Of a stretch of 33,694 bases of DNA, positions 1 to 8,156 are shown piece after piece. Position 1 is the first letter of the stretch; each line of letters begins with the position of its first letter. The stretch is from a virus. The notes below the pieces were generated by a model, which was not told the origin of the DNA, searched no databases, and saw nothing but the letters and a program-made list of their open reading frames with translations. The translations under genes were made by a program, and so were the position numbers. Location of the stretch: IMG/VR virus record IMGVR_UViG_3300042567_001187, positions 1 to 33,694 of that record. The stretch is one strand, 5' to 3'.

Positions 1-1116
1 GGAACTGCTAATGCCACACCTTCCACTGTTCCAGGTACGCCGACCAATGTTCAAGGAACACCAAATGGAGTTACATCATCAACTGTTACATGGACTGCTC
101 CGGCCGCTGCAAACACTGGACCAAACTTTACTGACATAACTGGTTATAAGGTTGAGTACGCTCTATCGCCTTATTCAAGTTATACAGAGTTCACTGCGGA
201 CACAGGAAATGCCAATACCTCAATATCTGTAACTGGATTAACTAACGGAGAGTCTTATAGGTTTAAAGTTACGGCAAGGAACATACCAAATGGTTTAGGC
301 ACTACATCAGCACCATCTGCAGTTGTAGTTACGAACATCGTTCCTGCCGCACCAACGATAGGAACCATGACCCGTGGTACGGCTGCTAGCACTACGGATA
401 CGTTGGCTTGGACCGCGCCCACCGCAAATGGTGGAAGTGCGATTACTGGGTACGTCTATCAGACAACAACTAACGATGGTTCCACTTTTGCAACTGCAGT
501 AGCAACAACCAACGGCCTTACTACTTCTCAACCTTTCAACCCCGGCTACACGACAACCGTAACAAAAGTAAGAGTAGCAGCAGTTAACAGTCTTAACATT
601 CCTGGTCCATACAGCGAAATCTCCGCGGTTGGGTATGGTGGTTGGGTGTTGGGTGCAGCACCCGACAACACTGCCTCGTGTCCTTCGGTGTCATGTTCTT
701 GTGCGGCATGTGATTGCGGCCCAAGTACTGGTACAAATAGCACTCAAACAAAGACTAGAGACTGCTATACCTGGACAAGAAGTGGTAACGATGAGTCAAC
801 TATTTACAACTCAAATGGAACAACCGCCTGCACCTCTGCTTATTCTGCATGTTCTGGCGGAAGTTGCGTAAGTTGCTCTAGTTGCGCTTCTTATACAACA
901 ACAAACGATACTGCAGACTTTGTGTACAATGGTGACCAGTATTTCTACACTGGCACTCCTGGAAACTTTACAACGGCTCTCAGACAAGCGGCTGTTGACA
1001 CCTGTTCAGCATGTCCACCTGCGACATATGCGGCTGGTAACTTCATTGTAACTACATGCAATGGGGTACGTACAATTACTGCAACATTCTGTGGTACCTG
1101 CGAAGGAGTGTTTTAA
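1..1116 (+). CDS. FN3-domain tail/adsorption protein, 3' part (5' truncated)
   Basis: The frame is open from the first base, so the start lies outside the window; 371 residues are visible. Residues about 11-108 and 118-210 are two fibronectin type III modules (TWTAPAA...TGYKVEY...GLTNGESYRFKVTA; LAWTAPTANGG...ITGYVYQ). They are followed by a Cys-rich C-terminal part (about 222-371) with repeated CxxC and CSSC motifs, likely disulphide- or metal-stabilised. FN3 repeats are common on surface-exposed phage tail fibres and baseplate proteins and bind carbohydrate or cell surface. Position just before small tail-end genes and the lysis cassette supports a virion surface protein. A host-like secreted protein is possible. 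The Cys-rich tail is unusual for a tail fibre. Confidence 0.75.
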   Translation, partial: GTANATPSTVPGTPTNVQGTPNGVTSSTVTWTAPAAANTGPNFTDITGYKVEYALSPYSSYTEFTADTGNANTSISVTGLTNGESYRFKVTARNIPNGLGTTSAPSAVVVTNIVPAAPTIGTMTRGTAASTTDTLAWTAPTANGGSAITGYVYQTTTNDGSTFATAVATTNGLTTSQPFNPGYTTTVTKVRVAAVNSLNIPGPYSEISAVGYGGWVLGAAPDNTASCPSVSCSCAACDCGPSTGTNSTQTKTRDCYTWTRSGNDESTIYNSNGTTACTSAYSACSGGSCVSCSSCASYTTTNDTADFVYNGDQYFYTGTPGNFTTALRQAAVDTCSACPPATYAAGNFIVTTCNGVRTITATFCGTCEGVF

Positions 1117-1125
1117 GGAAAATTT

Positions 1126-1329
1126 ATGGATAATGTAACAATAAAATTTTTAGTTATTGAAGTGGAGGGCGAAGCCGTACTTAGGTATCCTTTTGCCGTT
1201 TTCCAGGATGGCGACAATCTTCAGATGATGGAAGCAGTTCTTGCATCCAATCCAGTTCTTCGTATTGTTGATGACGCCCAAATTGGCGACATCTGGGATG
1301 GACAGAACTTCGTAACTCCTGTAGAGTAA
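1126..1329 (+). CDS. Small hypothetical protein downstream of the FN3 protein
   Basis: 67 aa, family not recognised. The start has an AAGGAA Shine-Dalgarno sequence 5-6 nt upstream and begins 9 nt after the preceding stop, so it is co-transcribed with the FN3 protein. It has a mixed alpha/beta composition, no membrane segment and an acidic C-terminal half (VDDAQIGDIWDGQNF). Its position suggests a minor tail or tail-chaperone role, which is inference only. Confidence 0.6.
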   Translation: MDNVTIKFLVIEVEGEAVLRYPFAVFQDGDNLQMMEAVLASNPVLRIVDDAQIGDIWDGQNFVTPVE

Positions 1330-1333
1330 CTAC

Positions 1334-1579
1334 ATGGAAACTCCGTGGCAACAATGGAAGCGCAAGAACGCTGAAAGACAAGAATCAGGCAAAGTATCCC
1401 CTTTGGACTTTGTGAATCCAGATACCGAATACGCACCCATTGACGAAATACAGCGCAGGATGTCGCTCTGTGAAGGTTGCGAACACTACCTAATAAGCAA
1501 ACAATGCTCTCAATGTGGCTGTTTTATGCCACTCAAGACTCGTCTTGCTCACGCAGTATGCCCAGTAGATAAATGGTAG
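1334..1579 (+). CDS. Zinc-ribbon protein, DUF6171-like
   Basis: 81 aa. The C-terminal half has the pattern CEGCEHY-x6-CSQCGCFMPLKTRLAHAVCPVDKW: two CxxC knuckles, a further Cys and a terminal CPxxKW. This resembles the small DUF6171-type zinc-binding proteins found near tail genes in many phages. The basic N-terminus (WQQWKRKNAERQ) could contact nucleic acid. It starts 4 nt after the previous stop, so it is in the same operon. Zinc binding is inferred from the cysteines; the biological role is unknown. Confidence 0.65.
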   Translation: METPWQQWKRKNAERQESGKVSPLDFVNPDTEYAPIDEIQRRMSLCEGCEHYLISKQCSQCGCFMPLKTRLAHAVCPVDKW

Positions 1580-1591
1580 AAACCTCCCTCG

Positions 1592-1600
1592 TGCTAAAAT
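1592..1600 (+). promoter_or_regulatory. Extended -10 promoter candidate
   Basis: TGCTAAAAT is a good extended -10 element, 22 nt before the GTG start of the large secreted protein. No convincing -35 was found. Unlike the 30-copy promoter module further right, it lacks the conserved spacer. Confidence 0.35.
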
Positions 1601-1621
1601 AGATTACGCACGGGGGTGTAT

Positions 1622-3736
1622 GTGAAGAAATTTTTACAGTTGACAAGACTAATGATTTTTGTCCCTGTTGTATTTCTGGCAGTATTTGCACCAATCGCTA
1701 AAACTCTTGCTTCTGGCGAACAGGGTCCCACGACCTTTACCGCTACTGGACCAAACGATTATTACTTTGAACTCGCCGCCGGAACCACCTTTACCCTAAG
1801 AACCTACGCTCAGCAGTATGGAATTGATAGCCAACTGTGGCTGTACGACAGTAACGACACGCTTCTCGCCGTAAACGATGACTACTACGGCTTGGATTCC
1901 TACATTTCCTACAATGTTCAGGCAACTGGAACCTATCGTCTTCGTACAAGCATTTGCTGCGGAAACCCCAATAGTTGGACCGGAACTTCGTATGTAGTGG
2001 AATCGGGTTCTGCTCCGACAAACGCTCCACCCACTACTACAAGCACTACGACGACTAGTACCACGACAACCACGACCAGTACAACTACTAGCACTACAAC
2101 CAGCACTACTACAACTACTTTGCCGCCATTAGCCATGAGGACCCCAACAAACCTCCGTGCAATCCCATATGAAGGGAGCGTTGCTCTTTCATGGGACGCA
2201 CCAGAAGAAGGCGAAGGCTACGCACACCCAGAGCGCTATGCGGTTTTCTTCTCCGATGACAACTGGGAAACTTCCTATGCAATTTCAACTGGAAATACAT
2301 GGGCTGTTGTTTACAACCTGACAAACGGAACCGAGTATCAATTTAGGGTTCGTGCAGACAACGACACACTTGGTGTCTATTCGTCAATGGTTGAAACTTA
2401 TACCGTTAGTGCAACTCCTGTTACGACCACGACAACTACTAGTACCACAAGTACATCAATAGTGCCCACAACGACCACAAGCACAACAATAGTTTCACCA
2501 CCTAATAATACAACAACGACTGAACCAGATGTTGTGCCCCCACCCATTGAAATGCCTCCAACAGAAAACACCACTGTCTCGGTTCCAGAACTAGAAACAC
2601 CAATTTCCCCAACTACAACAACAATATTGATTGAAACAATATTTGATACACCAGTGGAGGTAACCCCAGTTGAGACACCCACGAGCGAAAGTTACCCCGA
2701 AGGCGATGGACCCGCCGCCTCGGTACCACAATATGCCCCAGAACAAGAGACAACAACACAAACGGACGAACCGGCGATAGTTGTTCCTGTAGACACTCAA
2801 GAAGCAGCCGACGCTGCTGTTGCAGATATTTTTGACGGCCCTATGTCTAATGCAGGACTTGCCAACGCAGTTGATGACTTAGTGGCAGACGCCGAAACAC
2901 CAACACAACTAACCGCTGTTGTTAACTCGCTTCTTGACCAAGAACTATCAGACACTCAGTTTGCCACCGTAATTGAATCGGTCTTTGATGGTCCCATGTC
3001 AAACGAGAACTTTGCCGCTGCAGTAGATGCAGTATTTGAAGACCCAACCAAGTTGTCAGACGCGCAATTTGAAGACGCAGTTGTGGCGGTCTTTGATGGT
3101 CCATTGTCTGATGCTCAGTTTGAAGACGCAGTAGCCGCGGTCTTTGAAGACACCAAGACTCTTAGCGACGAGCAGTTTGACGCCGCAGTGCAGGCGGTCT
3201 TTGACGAGCCGCTAACTACTGAACAATTCACCGAAGCCCTTGGCGCGGTGTTTGACGAGCCAATCACTGACGAGAAGTTTGATGCAATTATTGATGCTGT
3301 TTTAGATGAGCCACTTACTGAAGAGCAGTTTGAAGAACTGGTCAATGTCTTGGAATCAGAAACAGTTACGGAAGAACAGGTCGCTGCTGCAGTTGACTCA
3401 GTTATTGAAAACGGAGTTACCGAAGACCAAGCAACAGACCTTGCTACTAGTGCAAAAGTCTTGGAGAGCATTGATGGGGACCAAGCAACAGAAATCTTTG
3501 ACGCTGTTGAAATAACTAACGTCACTCCAGAAGAAGCAACACAACTTGTTGAGGCTGTTCAGAACGCCCCAACCGAAGTCAGAGAATCAATGGAATCTGA
3601 AATTAACGTCTTTTCGGGTCCGATTGACACATATGTGCCTCTCGGTTCTTCAATTCCAGTTAGTGGTCGCCGTGTCATAATTGGTATAGGTGTTGCTGTT
3701 TTGTTTTCTGCCCCACCAACAACCAGGAGAATATAA
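1622..3736 (+). CDS. Large secreted/anchored Thr-rich FN3 protein with acidic helical repeats
   Basis: About 704 aa. A GGGGGTG ribosome site favours GTG 1622 over GTG 1616; the same CGGGGGTGT leader precedes the holin-like gene at 4941. Residues 1-31 form a signal peptide or TM. Residues about 35-130 resemble a pre-peptidase C-terminal (PPC) beta domain. Thr-rich linkers (about 138-166 and 268-300) flank one FN3 domain (about 170-265). Residues about 395-600 hold at least seven units of about 20 residues with the pattern LSDxQFxxAVxAVFD. A hydrophobic segment near 680 followed by TTRRI could anchor the C-terminus. The architecture resembles host surface proteins of aquatic Actinobacteria. It could be a decoration/adsorption protein or an acquired host surface gene. 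Function unknown. Confidence 0.7.
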   Translation: MKKFLQLTRLMIFVPVVFLAVFAPIAKTLASGEQGPTTFTATGPNDYYFELAAGTTFTLRTYAQQYGIDSQLWLYDSNDTLLAVNDDYYGLDSYISYNVQATGTYRLRTSICCGNPNSWTGTSYVVESGSAPTNAPPTTTSTTTTSTTTTTTSTTTSTTTSTTTTTLPPLAMRTPTNLRAIPYEGSVALSWDAPEEGEGYAHPERYAVFFSDDNWETSYAISTGNTWAVVYNLTNGTEYQFRVRADNDTLGVYSSMVETYTVSATPVTTTTTTSTTSTSIVPTTTTSTTIVSPPNNTTTTEPDVVPPPIEMPPTENTTVSVPELETPISPTTTTILIETIFDTPVEVTPVETPTSESYPEGDGPAASVPQYAPEQETTTQTDEPAIVVPVDTQEAADAAVADIFDGPMSNAGLANAVDDLVADAETPTQLTAVVNSLLDQELSDTQFATVIESVFDGPMSNENFAAAVDAVFEDPTKLSDAQFEDAVVAVFDGPLSDAQFEDAVAAVFEDTKTLSDEQFDAAVQAVFDEPLTTEQFTEALGAVFDEPITDEKFDAIIDAVLDEPLTEEQFEELVNVLESETVTEEQVAAAVDSVIENGVTEDQATDLATSAKVLESIDGDQATEIFDAVEITNVTPEEATQLVEAVQNAPTEVRESMESEINVFSGPIDTYVPLGSSIPVSGRRVIIGIGVAVLFSAPPTTRRI

Positions 3737-3903
3737 TGTTTAAGAACTTTAAAGACGGTATAAGTGACCTTGCTTGGACTTTAGGCGGTACTGGTCTTGT
3801 GTTAATTACATTAAGTGGAGACACTCAAAAATGGGGACTCTGGATATCTGGCGTATCTTTATTCGTTTACGGCCTGGGTCTTGCATTAAAAAAAGAAGAT
3901 TAA
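3736..3903 (+). CDS. Two-TM small membrane protein, holin candidate
   Basis: 55 aa, starting MFKNFKDGIS and ending LALKKED. Its ATG overlaps the upstream TAA (TAATG), with AGGAGA 6 nt upstream. Two hydrophobic helices (about residues 11-26 and 33-51) are joined by a short polar turn, with a charged C-terminus. Its place directly before an endolysin fits a class II-type holin. It could instead be an anchor partner of the upstream surface protein. Confidence 0.6.
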   Translation: MFKNFKDGISDLAWTLGGTGLVLITLSGDTQKWGLWISGVSLFVYGLGLALKKED

Positions 3904-3943
3904 AGTGTAAAATTGGTGAGTTCGTAAATTCCACGGAGGCCAA

Positions 3944-4474
3944 ATGCCAAGAAAATATTCTTATTACCCCAGTTTTGACGGAAAAGGCGCACAGCCAGGT
4001 ACGGAAAAATTAAATGCGCTTTGTGCGGCACGTTGGAAAACCCGCAATCTGGGGATTTATTCCGCACGTTTGATGAGAAATTCTCACACAGAGGGTAAAA
4101 AAATTGGTGACCCAGGAATGGAAAAGTGGCTATCAGTTCACGCAACTGGAGCCGCAATTGATATTGGTTACGAAGACCGCAAGGTTGGAGTTGCTATGTG
4201 GGATTGGTTTATTAAGTACACCAAAGAACTTGGAATTGAAGAGATTCACGACTATGCATTTGACAAAGACGTTAAAGACAAAGTTCAGGGCTACGGAAGA
4301 GGCTTCAGGTGCTCAAGAGGCGAAAACGAAGCAGGTGTGAAATTGTTCACAAAGGACGATAATGCTGGAAGTTTCGGCGGCAAGTGGTTGCACATAGAAC
4401 TTTCTCCAGAGATGGCTAAAGACGCTGCAAAGTTTGAAGCAGCATGGCGTGCCCTTCCTAAGCCTGGTGCATGA
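3944..4474 (+). CDS. Endolysin, peptidase M15 (D-Ala-D-Ala / L-Ala-D-Glu type)
   Basis: 176 aa. It carries the M15 zinc-peptidase signature S64-x-H66-x2-G-x-A-x-D73 and the late W148-x-H150-x-E152. H66, D73 and H150 are the expected zinc ligands and E152 is near the catalytic position. M15 peptidases cleave peptidoglycan stem peptides. There is no separate wall-binding domain, and its length is typical of single-domain phage M15 endolysins. The CGGAGG ribosome site is 6 nt upstream. It is flanked by small membrane proteins, forming a lysis cassette. No signal peptide, so release would need a holin. Confidence 0.85.
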   Translation: MPRKYSYYPSFDGKGAQPGTEKLNALCAARWKTRNLGIYSARLMRNSHTEGKKIGDPGMEKWLSVHATGAAIDIGYEDRKVGVAMWDWFIKYTKELGIEEIHDYAFDKDVKDKVQGYGRGFRCSRGENEAGVKLFTKDDNAGSFGGKWLHIELSPEMAKDAAKFEAAWRALPKPGA

Positions 4475-4480
4475 TTCAGA

Positions 4481-4708
4481 ATGGAAGCAATCACAGTTGC
4501 TCTCATCACGGTTGTTGGTGCCGTACTAGTTGCCCTTGTTGAAAAAGGACGACGCGAAAACAAAACCGACCACGGAGTTGTTTCCGAAAAACTTGACATC
4601 ATTGGCAAAAACTTGGGTCGCTCAATTGACCGCGTAGAGGCAACCGTTGTACGCAACGAAACAAAACTGGACGAACACATTCGCGACCATGCAAAGGGAG
4701 ACGTCTGA
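4481..4708 (+). CDS. Holin-like TM/coiled-coil protein (DUF2746-like)
   Basis: 75 aa. One N-terminal TM helix (residues about 3-19, ITVALITVVGAVLVALV) is followed by a basic patch (EKGRRENK) and an amphipathic helix ending in a His/Asp-rich tail. This layout resembles DUF2746/XhlA-type small proteins of actinobacteriophage lysis cassettes. It begins 6 nt after the endolysin stop and its stop overlaps the next start (TGATG). The role in membrane permeabilisation is inferred from architecture and context. Confidence 0.6.
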   Translation: MEAITVALITVVGAVLVALVEKGRRENKTDHGVVSEKLDIIGKNLGRSIDRVEATVVRNETKLDEHIRDHAKGDV

Positions 4709-4920
4709 TGGCAGCAAAGAAACCAGCAAAGCCAATGGCTAATCAGGTAGTCAAGCAAGCAGTTCTTGACCCTGCTATCTATGGTTCGTCAATGATGTAT
4801 ATCGGTTCAAAGAATGCGCCAAACAAATGCCCCAAGTGCGGTAAGCACACTGTCAGGGGAATGGTCAGATACAAGGAGAATGCGCTTTTCTGTTCAGAAA
4901 CGTGCGCCAAGTCTTCTTAA
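4708..4920 (+). CDS. Small zinc-ribbon protein in the lysis operon
   Basis: 70 aa. A basic N-terminus rich in Ala and Lys is followed by a treble-clef-like knuckle pair: CPKCGK (about residues 42-47) and LFCSETC (about 60-66). TGATG overlap with the upstream gene implies translational coupling. A DNA- or RNA-binding role is plausible, but nothing ties it directly to lysis. Confidence 0.6.
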   Translation: MAAKKPAKPMANQVVKQAVLDPAIYGSSMMYIGSKNAPNKCPKCGKHTVRGMVRYKENALFCSETCAKSS

Positions 4921-4940
4921 AAATACACGGGGGTGTGTGA

Positions 4941-5174
4941 GTGAAAACTATATTATTAAGAATTCTTGCGGTCTTTGCCGCTAACGGTCTAGGCGTCATC
5001 GGTGCTGGTGCTATCGCCGGCATTCCTTTATGGAAAGCATGCTTCATGGCTGGTATTGCTGGAGTTGCAACAGTTGTTGAAGGATTGTCAAGAGCCTTCC
5101 TGGATGACGGAAAATTAACCCTTGACGAAATTAATGATGTTTTTAACAAGGTTGACAAAAAGACCAAAGAGTAA
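4941..5174 (+). CDS. Holin-like protein with C-terminal EF-hand-like tail
   Basis: 77 aa, GTG start preceded by GGGGGTG (same leader as at 1612). Two hydrophobic helices (about residues 5-25 and 31-48) are followed by DDGKLTLDEINDVFNKVD, a tail like those of several actinobacteriophage holins and resembling an EF-hand loop. It is the third small membrane protein around the endolysin. It could be the holin itself, or the antiholin of the pair with 3736-3903. Confidence 0.65.
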   Translation: MKTILLRILAVFAANGLGVIGAGAIAGIPLWKACFMAGIAGVATVVEGLSRAFLDDGKLTLDEINDVFNKVDKKTKE

Positions 5175-5247
5175 GTAGTACTATTTGGTTGTGGCGCGAA
5201 ACGTCTGAAGCCGAGTCATATTTTTTGGATTTAACTAAAGGTAAAAA

Positions 5248-5565
5248 ATGACTACTGAAATGGTATGGCACAACGATGGCCACAACATTCACTTACGTCT
5301 CAACCGCTCGGAGGTGGAAATTGTCAGTGTTGATTGCCCTAATAAAGAAACCGGTTCATGCCTCATTGAGGACAGTGAATGCCTCGTATCAATGTTTATT
5401 GACCGCTACGGGTTTGACTGTAATGCTGGTTCGTGTCCTGCGGCTGAATCCATACAAATCTGCTGGACAATCGCCGGAAACACCAAAGATATAGATTCTT
5501 GCCAGTTGTGGTTTATGCCAGTAACTGACGAAACATTCCAAGCATGGGTTCTGACTAAGGCTTGA
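5248..5565 (+). CDS. Hypothetical Cys-containing protein
   Basis: 105 aa, family not recognised. Cysteines are scattered (DCPNKETGSC, SECLV, FDCNAGSCPA, ICW, SCQ) without a clear zinc-ribbon spacing. The N-terminus is beta-rich (WHNDGHNIHLRLNRSEVEIVSVDC). An AAAGGT ribosome site lies upstream. Its 3' end overlaps the convergent regulator gene by 11 bp, marking the end of the left + strand transcription unit. Confidence 0.6.
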   Translation: MTTEMVWHNDGHNIHLRLNRSEVEIVSVDCPNKETGSCLIEDSECLVSMFIDRYGFDCNAGSCPAAESIQICWTIAGNTKDIDSCQLWFMPVTDETFQAWVLTKA

Positions 5566-5884
5566 GATTATCGTTTGGCTTGCGTCGCATGACGAAGTCG
5601 TAAATGTGCTGAATGCCCTTGGGTGTTATCTGCCAAGTTGTTTCGTTGCATTTTGCAACTGACCCATTCTTTTCCAGAACCTCCAAAGACCTGACTACGT
5701 CACGGTCGTTTGTATATCTAGCCGTAAAGTTCCTCACGTCCTGCACGGAAAATGGGCGTTTTACGGATTTTGCAAAGCCAAGTATGACGTGAGTGCTAGA
5801 TGCATCCTTGAATGTTGGAGCAGGTAAGACGGGTTTTCCGGTATGTTGGCGAAACGAATGACCTATTTTATGGTTTTGGGACAT
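5555..5884 (-). CDS. Winged-helix DNA-binding protein
   Basis: 109 aa. The region FSVQDVRNFTARYTNDRDVVRSLEVLEKNGSVAKC followed by TWQITPKGIQHIYDFV reads as a helix-turn-helix with a wing, typical of PadR/MarR-like small regulators. The N-terminus is basic. It lies 17 nt downstream of a second winged-helix gene on the same strand, so the two form a regulator pair between the lysis block and the metallophosphoesterase operon. The target is unknown. Confidence 0.6.
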   Translation of the reverse strand: MSQNHKIGHSFRQHTGKPVLPAPTFKDASSTHVILGFAKSVKRPFSVQDVRNFTARYTNDRDVVRSLEVLEKNGSVAKCNETTWQITPKGIQHIYDFVMRRKPNDNLKP

Positions 5885-5901
5885 GATGCATATGAATATA
5901 C

Positions 5902-6333
5902 CTAGAAGGGTGCCTCTTCATCAACCTTCTGTGACTCACGACCTATGTTTAAAATGCTCTTAAAAACAAGTGGAAGCCTCTGTATATCAGGGTTTTTTCC
6001 CATGACATTAGTATTAAAACTGTAGACATTTTTGCGATTGACTTTTGTCTTTGTAATTAACCCTTGCTCCGTAAGGGTTTTAATCGTTTTTTCTACCATT
6101 GTTTCGCTTATCCCCAAATACACAGCCAATGCTCTTTGTGTCATTGTCGGCTCCATGATGATGGAAAAAAGCACTCTCCCATTTGTGGACAGAAGACTCA
6201 GTTCATTAGGAAGTGAATAACTAACTATCCTGTGCGAATCAAGAGAGGAAATTACCTTGCTTATCAATTGCTCGTCATTGGACAGAATTGAGCGTAAATC
6301 CGCTATGAATTTTTCGTTCTGATTGTTCTCCAT
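5902..6333 (-). CDS. MarR/winged-helix transcriptional regulator
   Basis: 143 aa from ATG 6333, chosen because GAAGGG lies 7-8 nt upstream; a longer frame reaches 6369 without a ribosome site. Residues about 60-115 contain RVLFSIIMEPTMTQRALAVYLGISETMVEKTIKTLTEQGLITK, a textbook winged HTH with recognition helix SETMVEKTIKTL. The protein is probably a dimeric repressor or activator. It is divergent from the gene at 6420, so the 87-bp gap may be its operator. Confidence 0.7.
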   Translation of the reverse strand: MENNQNEKFIADLRSILSNDEQLISKVISSLDSHRIVSYSLPNELSLLSTNGRVLFSIIMEPTMTQRALAVYLGISETMVEKTIKTLTEQGLITKTKVNRKNVYSFNTNVMGKNPDIQRLPLVFKSILNIGRESQKVDEEAPF

Positions 6334-6371
6334 TTGGCAACCCTTCGGTGTCATAATGGAGGTTAGCATGC

Positions 6372-6400
6372 TTGCGTGCGTTCGTCGTTTGTTCTACTGT
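6372..6400 (+). promoter_or_regulatory. Sigma70-like promoter candidate
   Basis: TTGCGT (6372-6377), 17 bp, TACTGT (6395-6400), in the divergent gap between the winged-helix gene and the gene at 6420. A leader with GGAGGT follows. It lacks the conserved spacer of the right-hand promoter module. Confidence 0.35.
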
Positions 6401-6419
6401 GTTGTTTGGAGGTAACCCT

Positions 6420-6692
6420 ATGTTGAAGAATAAACTCGCCGACATCGCCCTAATGCAAGGAAAGTCACAAAACGACTGCCTGCTTGGTAAAGAGATGGCC
6501 CGCATGGACAAAGAAACACTTGATGCGTTCACTAACGCAATGATGAGTAATGCTTCTGCTTTTCAGATACTTCAGGTACTGAACGAAGAAGGCATTGACT
6601 CTTTCAAAATAACCCACCTACGTGATAAGCGTAGACTCTGTTTTAAATCAAACAAAGAATGCCCATGTATTAAGGAAGCCAGAAATGACTGA
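6420..6692 (+). CDS. Small hypothetical protein with Cys-rich C-terminus
   Basis: 90 aa from ATG 6420, chosen for the strong GGAGGT at 6408-6413; an in-frame ATG at 6372 has no ribosome site. It is mostly helical (MARMDKETLDAFTNAMM...AFQILQVLNEEGIDSF) and ends ITHLRDKRRLCFKSNKECPC. This helix-plus-basic/Cys pattern recurs in small actinophage proteins of unknown function. It overlaps the metallophosphoesterase start by 8 nt. Confidence 0.6.
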   Translation: MLKNKLADIALMQGKSQNDCLLGKEMARMDKETLDAFTNAMMSNASAFQILQVLNEEGIDSFKITHLRDKRRLCFKSNKECPCIKEARND

Positions 6693-7866
6693 AAAGAAAA
6701 CAATCGCCTCAAAACTTGACAATGTCGCTGACAGGGTTGAGTCTTCCGAAATGAAGAAGAAACTTCTTGGCACTCTTGCTGACATGTTGGAGCGCAAGAA
6801 CATTGACATTAATGAGATTGGAGACATCAAGCGAGTCTCCCTGTATCAGTCAATGCTTAAAGACGACCAAGGTGAAGCCCAAATCCACGACCTTGCGGCT
6901 ATTCAATTTAGCCCTAAATGGGAAACAGGACCAGAATGGCCAGTTATCCAACAAGGCAAGCCTGTACAACTACAAAAGTCAACCACAAAACCGAAGCCTC
7001 CTGCAACCTTCAAAACATGCGTTGTACCCCCTGATATACAGATTGGTTACTTCCGAAACCAAGAGGGAGTACTGGAGCCAACCCATGACGAAAAGGCTAT
7101 TTCTATCTTCCTTGGGCTGATTAAAGAGTTGCAACCTGAACTAATTGTGATGGTTGGAGACAATCTTGACCTTCCAGAGATGGGTAAGTACCTCACATAC
7201 CCATCCTACGCCCAAACAACACAGGCGGCGATTGATAGAGCCACCATGTTGTGTGCTCAAATGCGAGCAGCATGCCCACATTCTAAGATTATCTGGCTTG
7301 CTGGAAACCACGAAGAGCGCATGCCTAAGTATTTGCTTACAAATGCAGGCGCTGCTTATGGGTTGCGTAAAGGAATGACTCCGACTTCTTGGCCAGTTCT
7401 TTCAGTTCCGTATCTTTGCCGTATGGAAGAATACGGTGTGGAGTACAAGCCTGGATATCCAGCCGCCGACTTCTGGATTAACAAGAAACTGAAGATTATT
7501 CACGGTGACCGAGTTAAGTCTTCTGGCTCAACTGCCCACGTATATCTCAATAACGAAAAGGTATCAATTATCTATGGACACATTCACAGGATTGAAACGG
7601 CTTACAAAACGCGTGAAGACTACGATGGTCCTCGCACCATTATGGCTGCATCTCCTGGGTGTCTTGCTCGTATTGATGGCGCTATTCCTTCTACCCGAGG
7701 TGGAGTAGACCTAGACGGACGTCCTTTGACTAGGCACGAAAACTGGCAACAGGGTATTGGTGTCGTAATGTATGAAGACGATGGAGACCACAAGTTCTCT
7801 TATGAATGCATGACTATCTATGATGGTTGGGGCATGTACCGAGGCAAAGAGTACAAAGCAGATTAG
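6685..7866 (+). CDS. Calcineurin-like metallophosphoesterase
   Basis: 393 aa from ATG 6685 (AAGGAA 7 nt upstream); a longer frame to 6622 overlaps the previous gene heavily. Metallophosphatase motifs are visible in order: D117-I-Q119, GDN at 158-160, GNHE at 207-210, HGD at 273-275 and GHIH at 298-301. These residues bind two metal ions in phosphodiesterases and nucleases. The usual first motif DxH reads DxQ here, which may alter one metal site. Residues 1-110 form a helical, basic N-terminal extension that could bind DNA or a partner. Such proteins in phages may act on DNA, RNA or nucleotides; the substrate is not evident. Confidence 0.8.
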   Translation: MTEKKTIASKLDNVADRVESSEMKKKLLGTLADMLERKNIDINEIGDIKRVSLYQSMLKDDQGEAQIHDLAAIQFSPKWETGPEWPVIQQGKPVQLQKSTTKPKPPATFKTCVVPPDIQIGYFRNQEGVLEPTHDEKAISIFLGLIKELQPELIVMVGDNLDLPEMGKYLTYPSYAQTTQAAIDRATMLCAQMRAACPHSKIIWLAGNHEERMPKYLLTNAGAAYGLRKGMTPTSWPVLSVPYLCRMEEYGVEYKPGYPAADFWINKKLKIIHGDRVKSSGSTAHVYLNNEKVSIIYGHIHRIETAYKTREDYDGPRTIMAASPGCLARIDGAIPSTRGGVDLDGRPLTRHENWQQGIGVVMYEDDGDHKFSYECMTIYDGWGMYRGKEYKAD

Positions 7867-7874
7867 ATAAATCT

Positions 7875-8105
7875 ATGAGCGAATTAACTTGGACTTGGCT
7901 CCTATTCGCTATGGAACTTATAGGAGTATCTGGCAGTTATCTGGTAGGTAACAAGAAATGGTACGGGCACATGATTGTCGCCCTGCATTCTTTTCCTTGG
8001 TTTATGTACGCAATCATCTTTAATAAACCTGGATTTATCGCTATGTGGGTACTGTGGCAATGGGTCCACTGGCGAAATATGTTCAAGTGGATGAAGCGTG
8101 CTTGA
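7875..8105 (+). CDS. Small three-TM membrane protein (weakly PnuC-like)
   Basis: 76 aa from ATG 7875, 9 nt after the phosphoesterase stop. It has three hydrophobic helices (about 3-24, 30-46 and 50-66) with many Trp residues, ending WQWVHWRNMFKWMKRA. The Trp- and Gly-rich pattern is reminiscent of one half of PnuC nicotinamide riboside transporters, but too short for a transporter. A membrane anchor or holin-like role is equally possible. Confidence 0.55.
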   Translation: MSELTWTWLLFAMELIGVSGSYLVGNKKWYGHMIVALHSFPWFMYAIIFNKPGFIAMWVLWQWVHWRNMFKWMKRA

Positions 8106-8130
8106 CAGTTAGTCGTAAATAATACATATT
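8102..8130 (+). promoter_or_regulatory. Sigma70-like promoter for the proteasome-like gene
   Basis: A perfect TTGACA -35 (8102-8107), 17 bp, CATATT (8125-8130), about 26 nt before the start at 8157. This host-type promoter suggests expression by unmodified host RNA polymerase. Confidence 0.45.
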
Positions 8131-8156
8131 TGGTGCACAACAAAGAGGTGTACTAA

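Noticed and set aside
2398-2682. Val/Thr-rich minus-strand frame opposite the secreted protein
   Set aside because: It is the complement of the Thr codon tracts, with no ribosome site or plausible protein.
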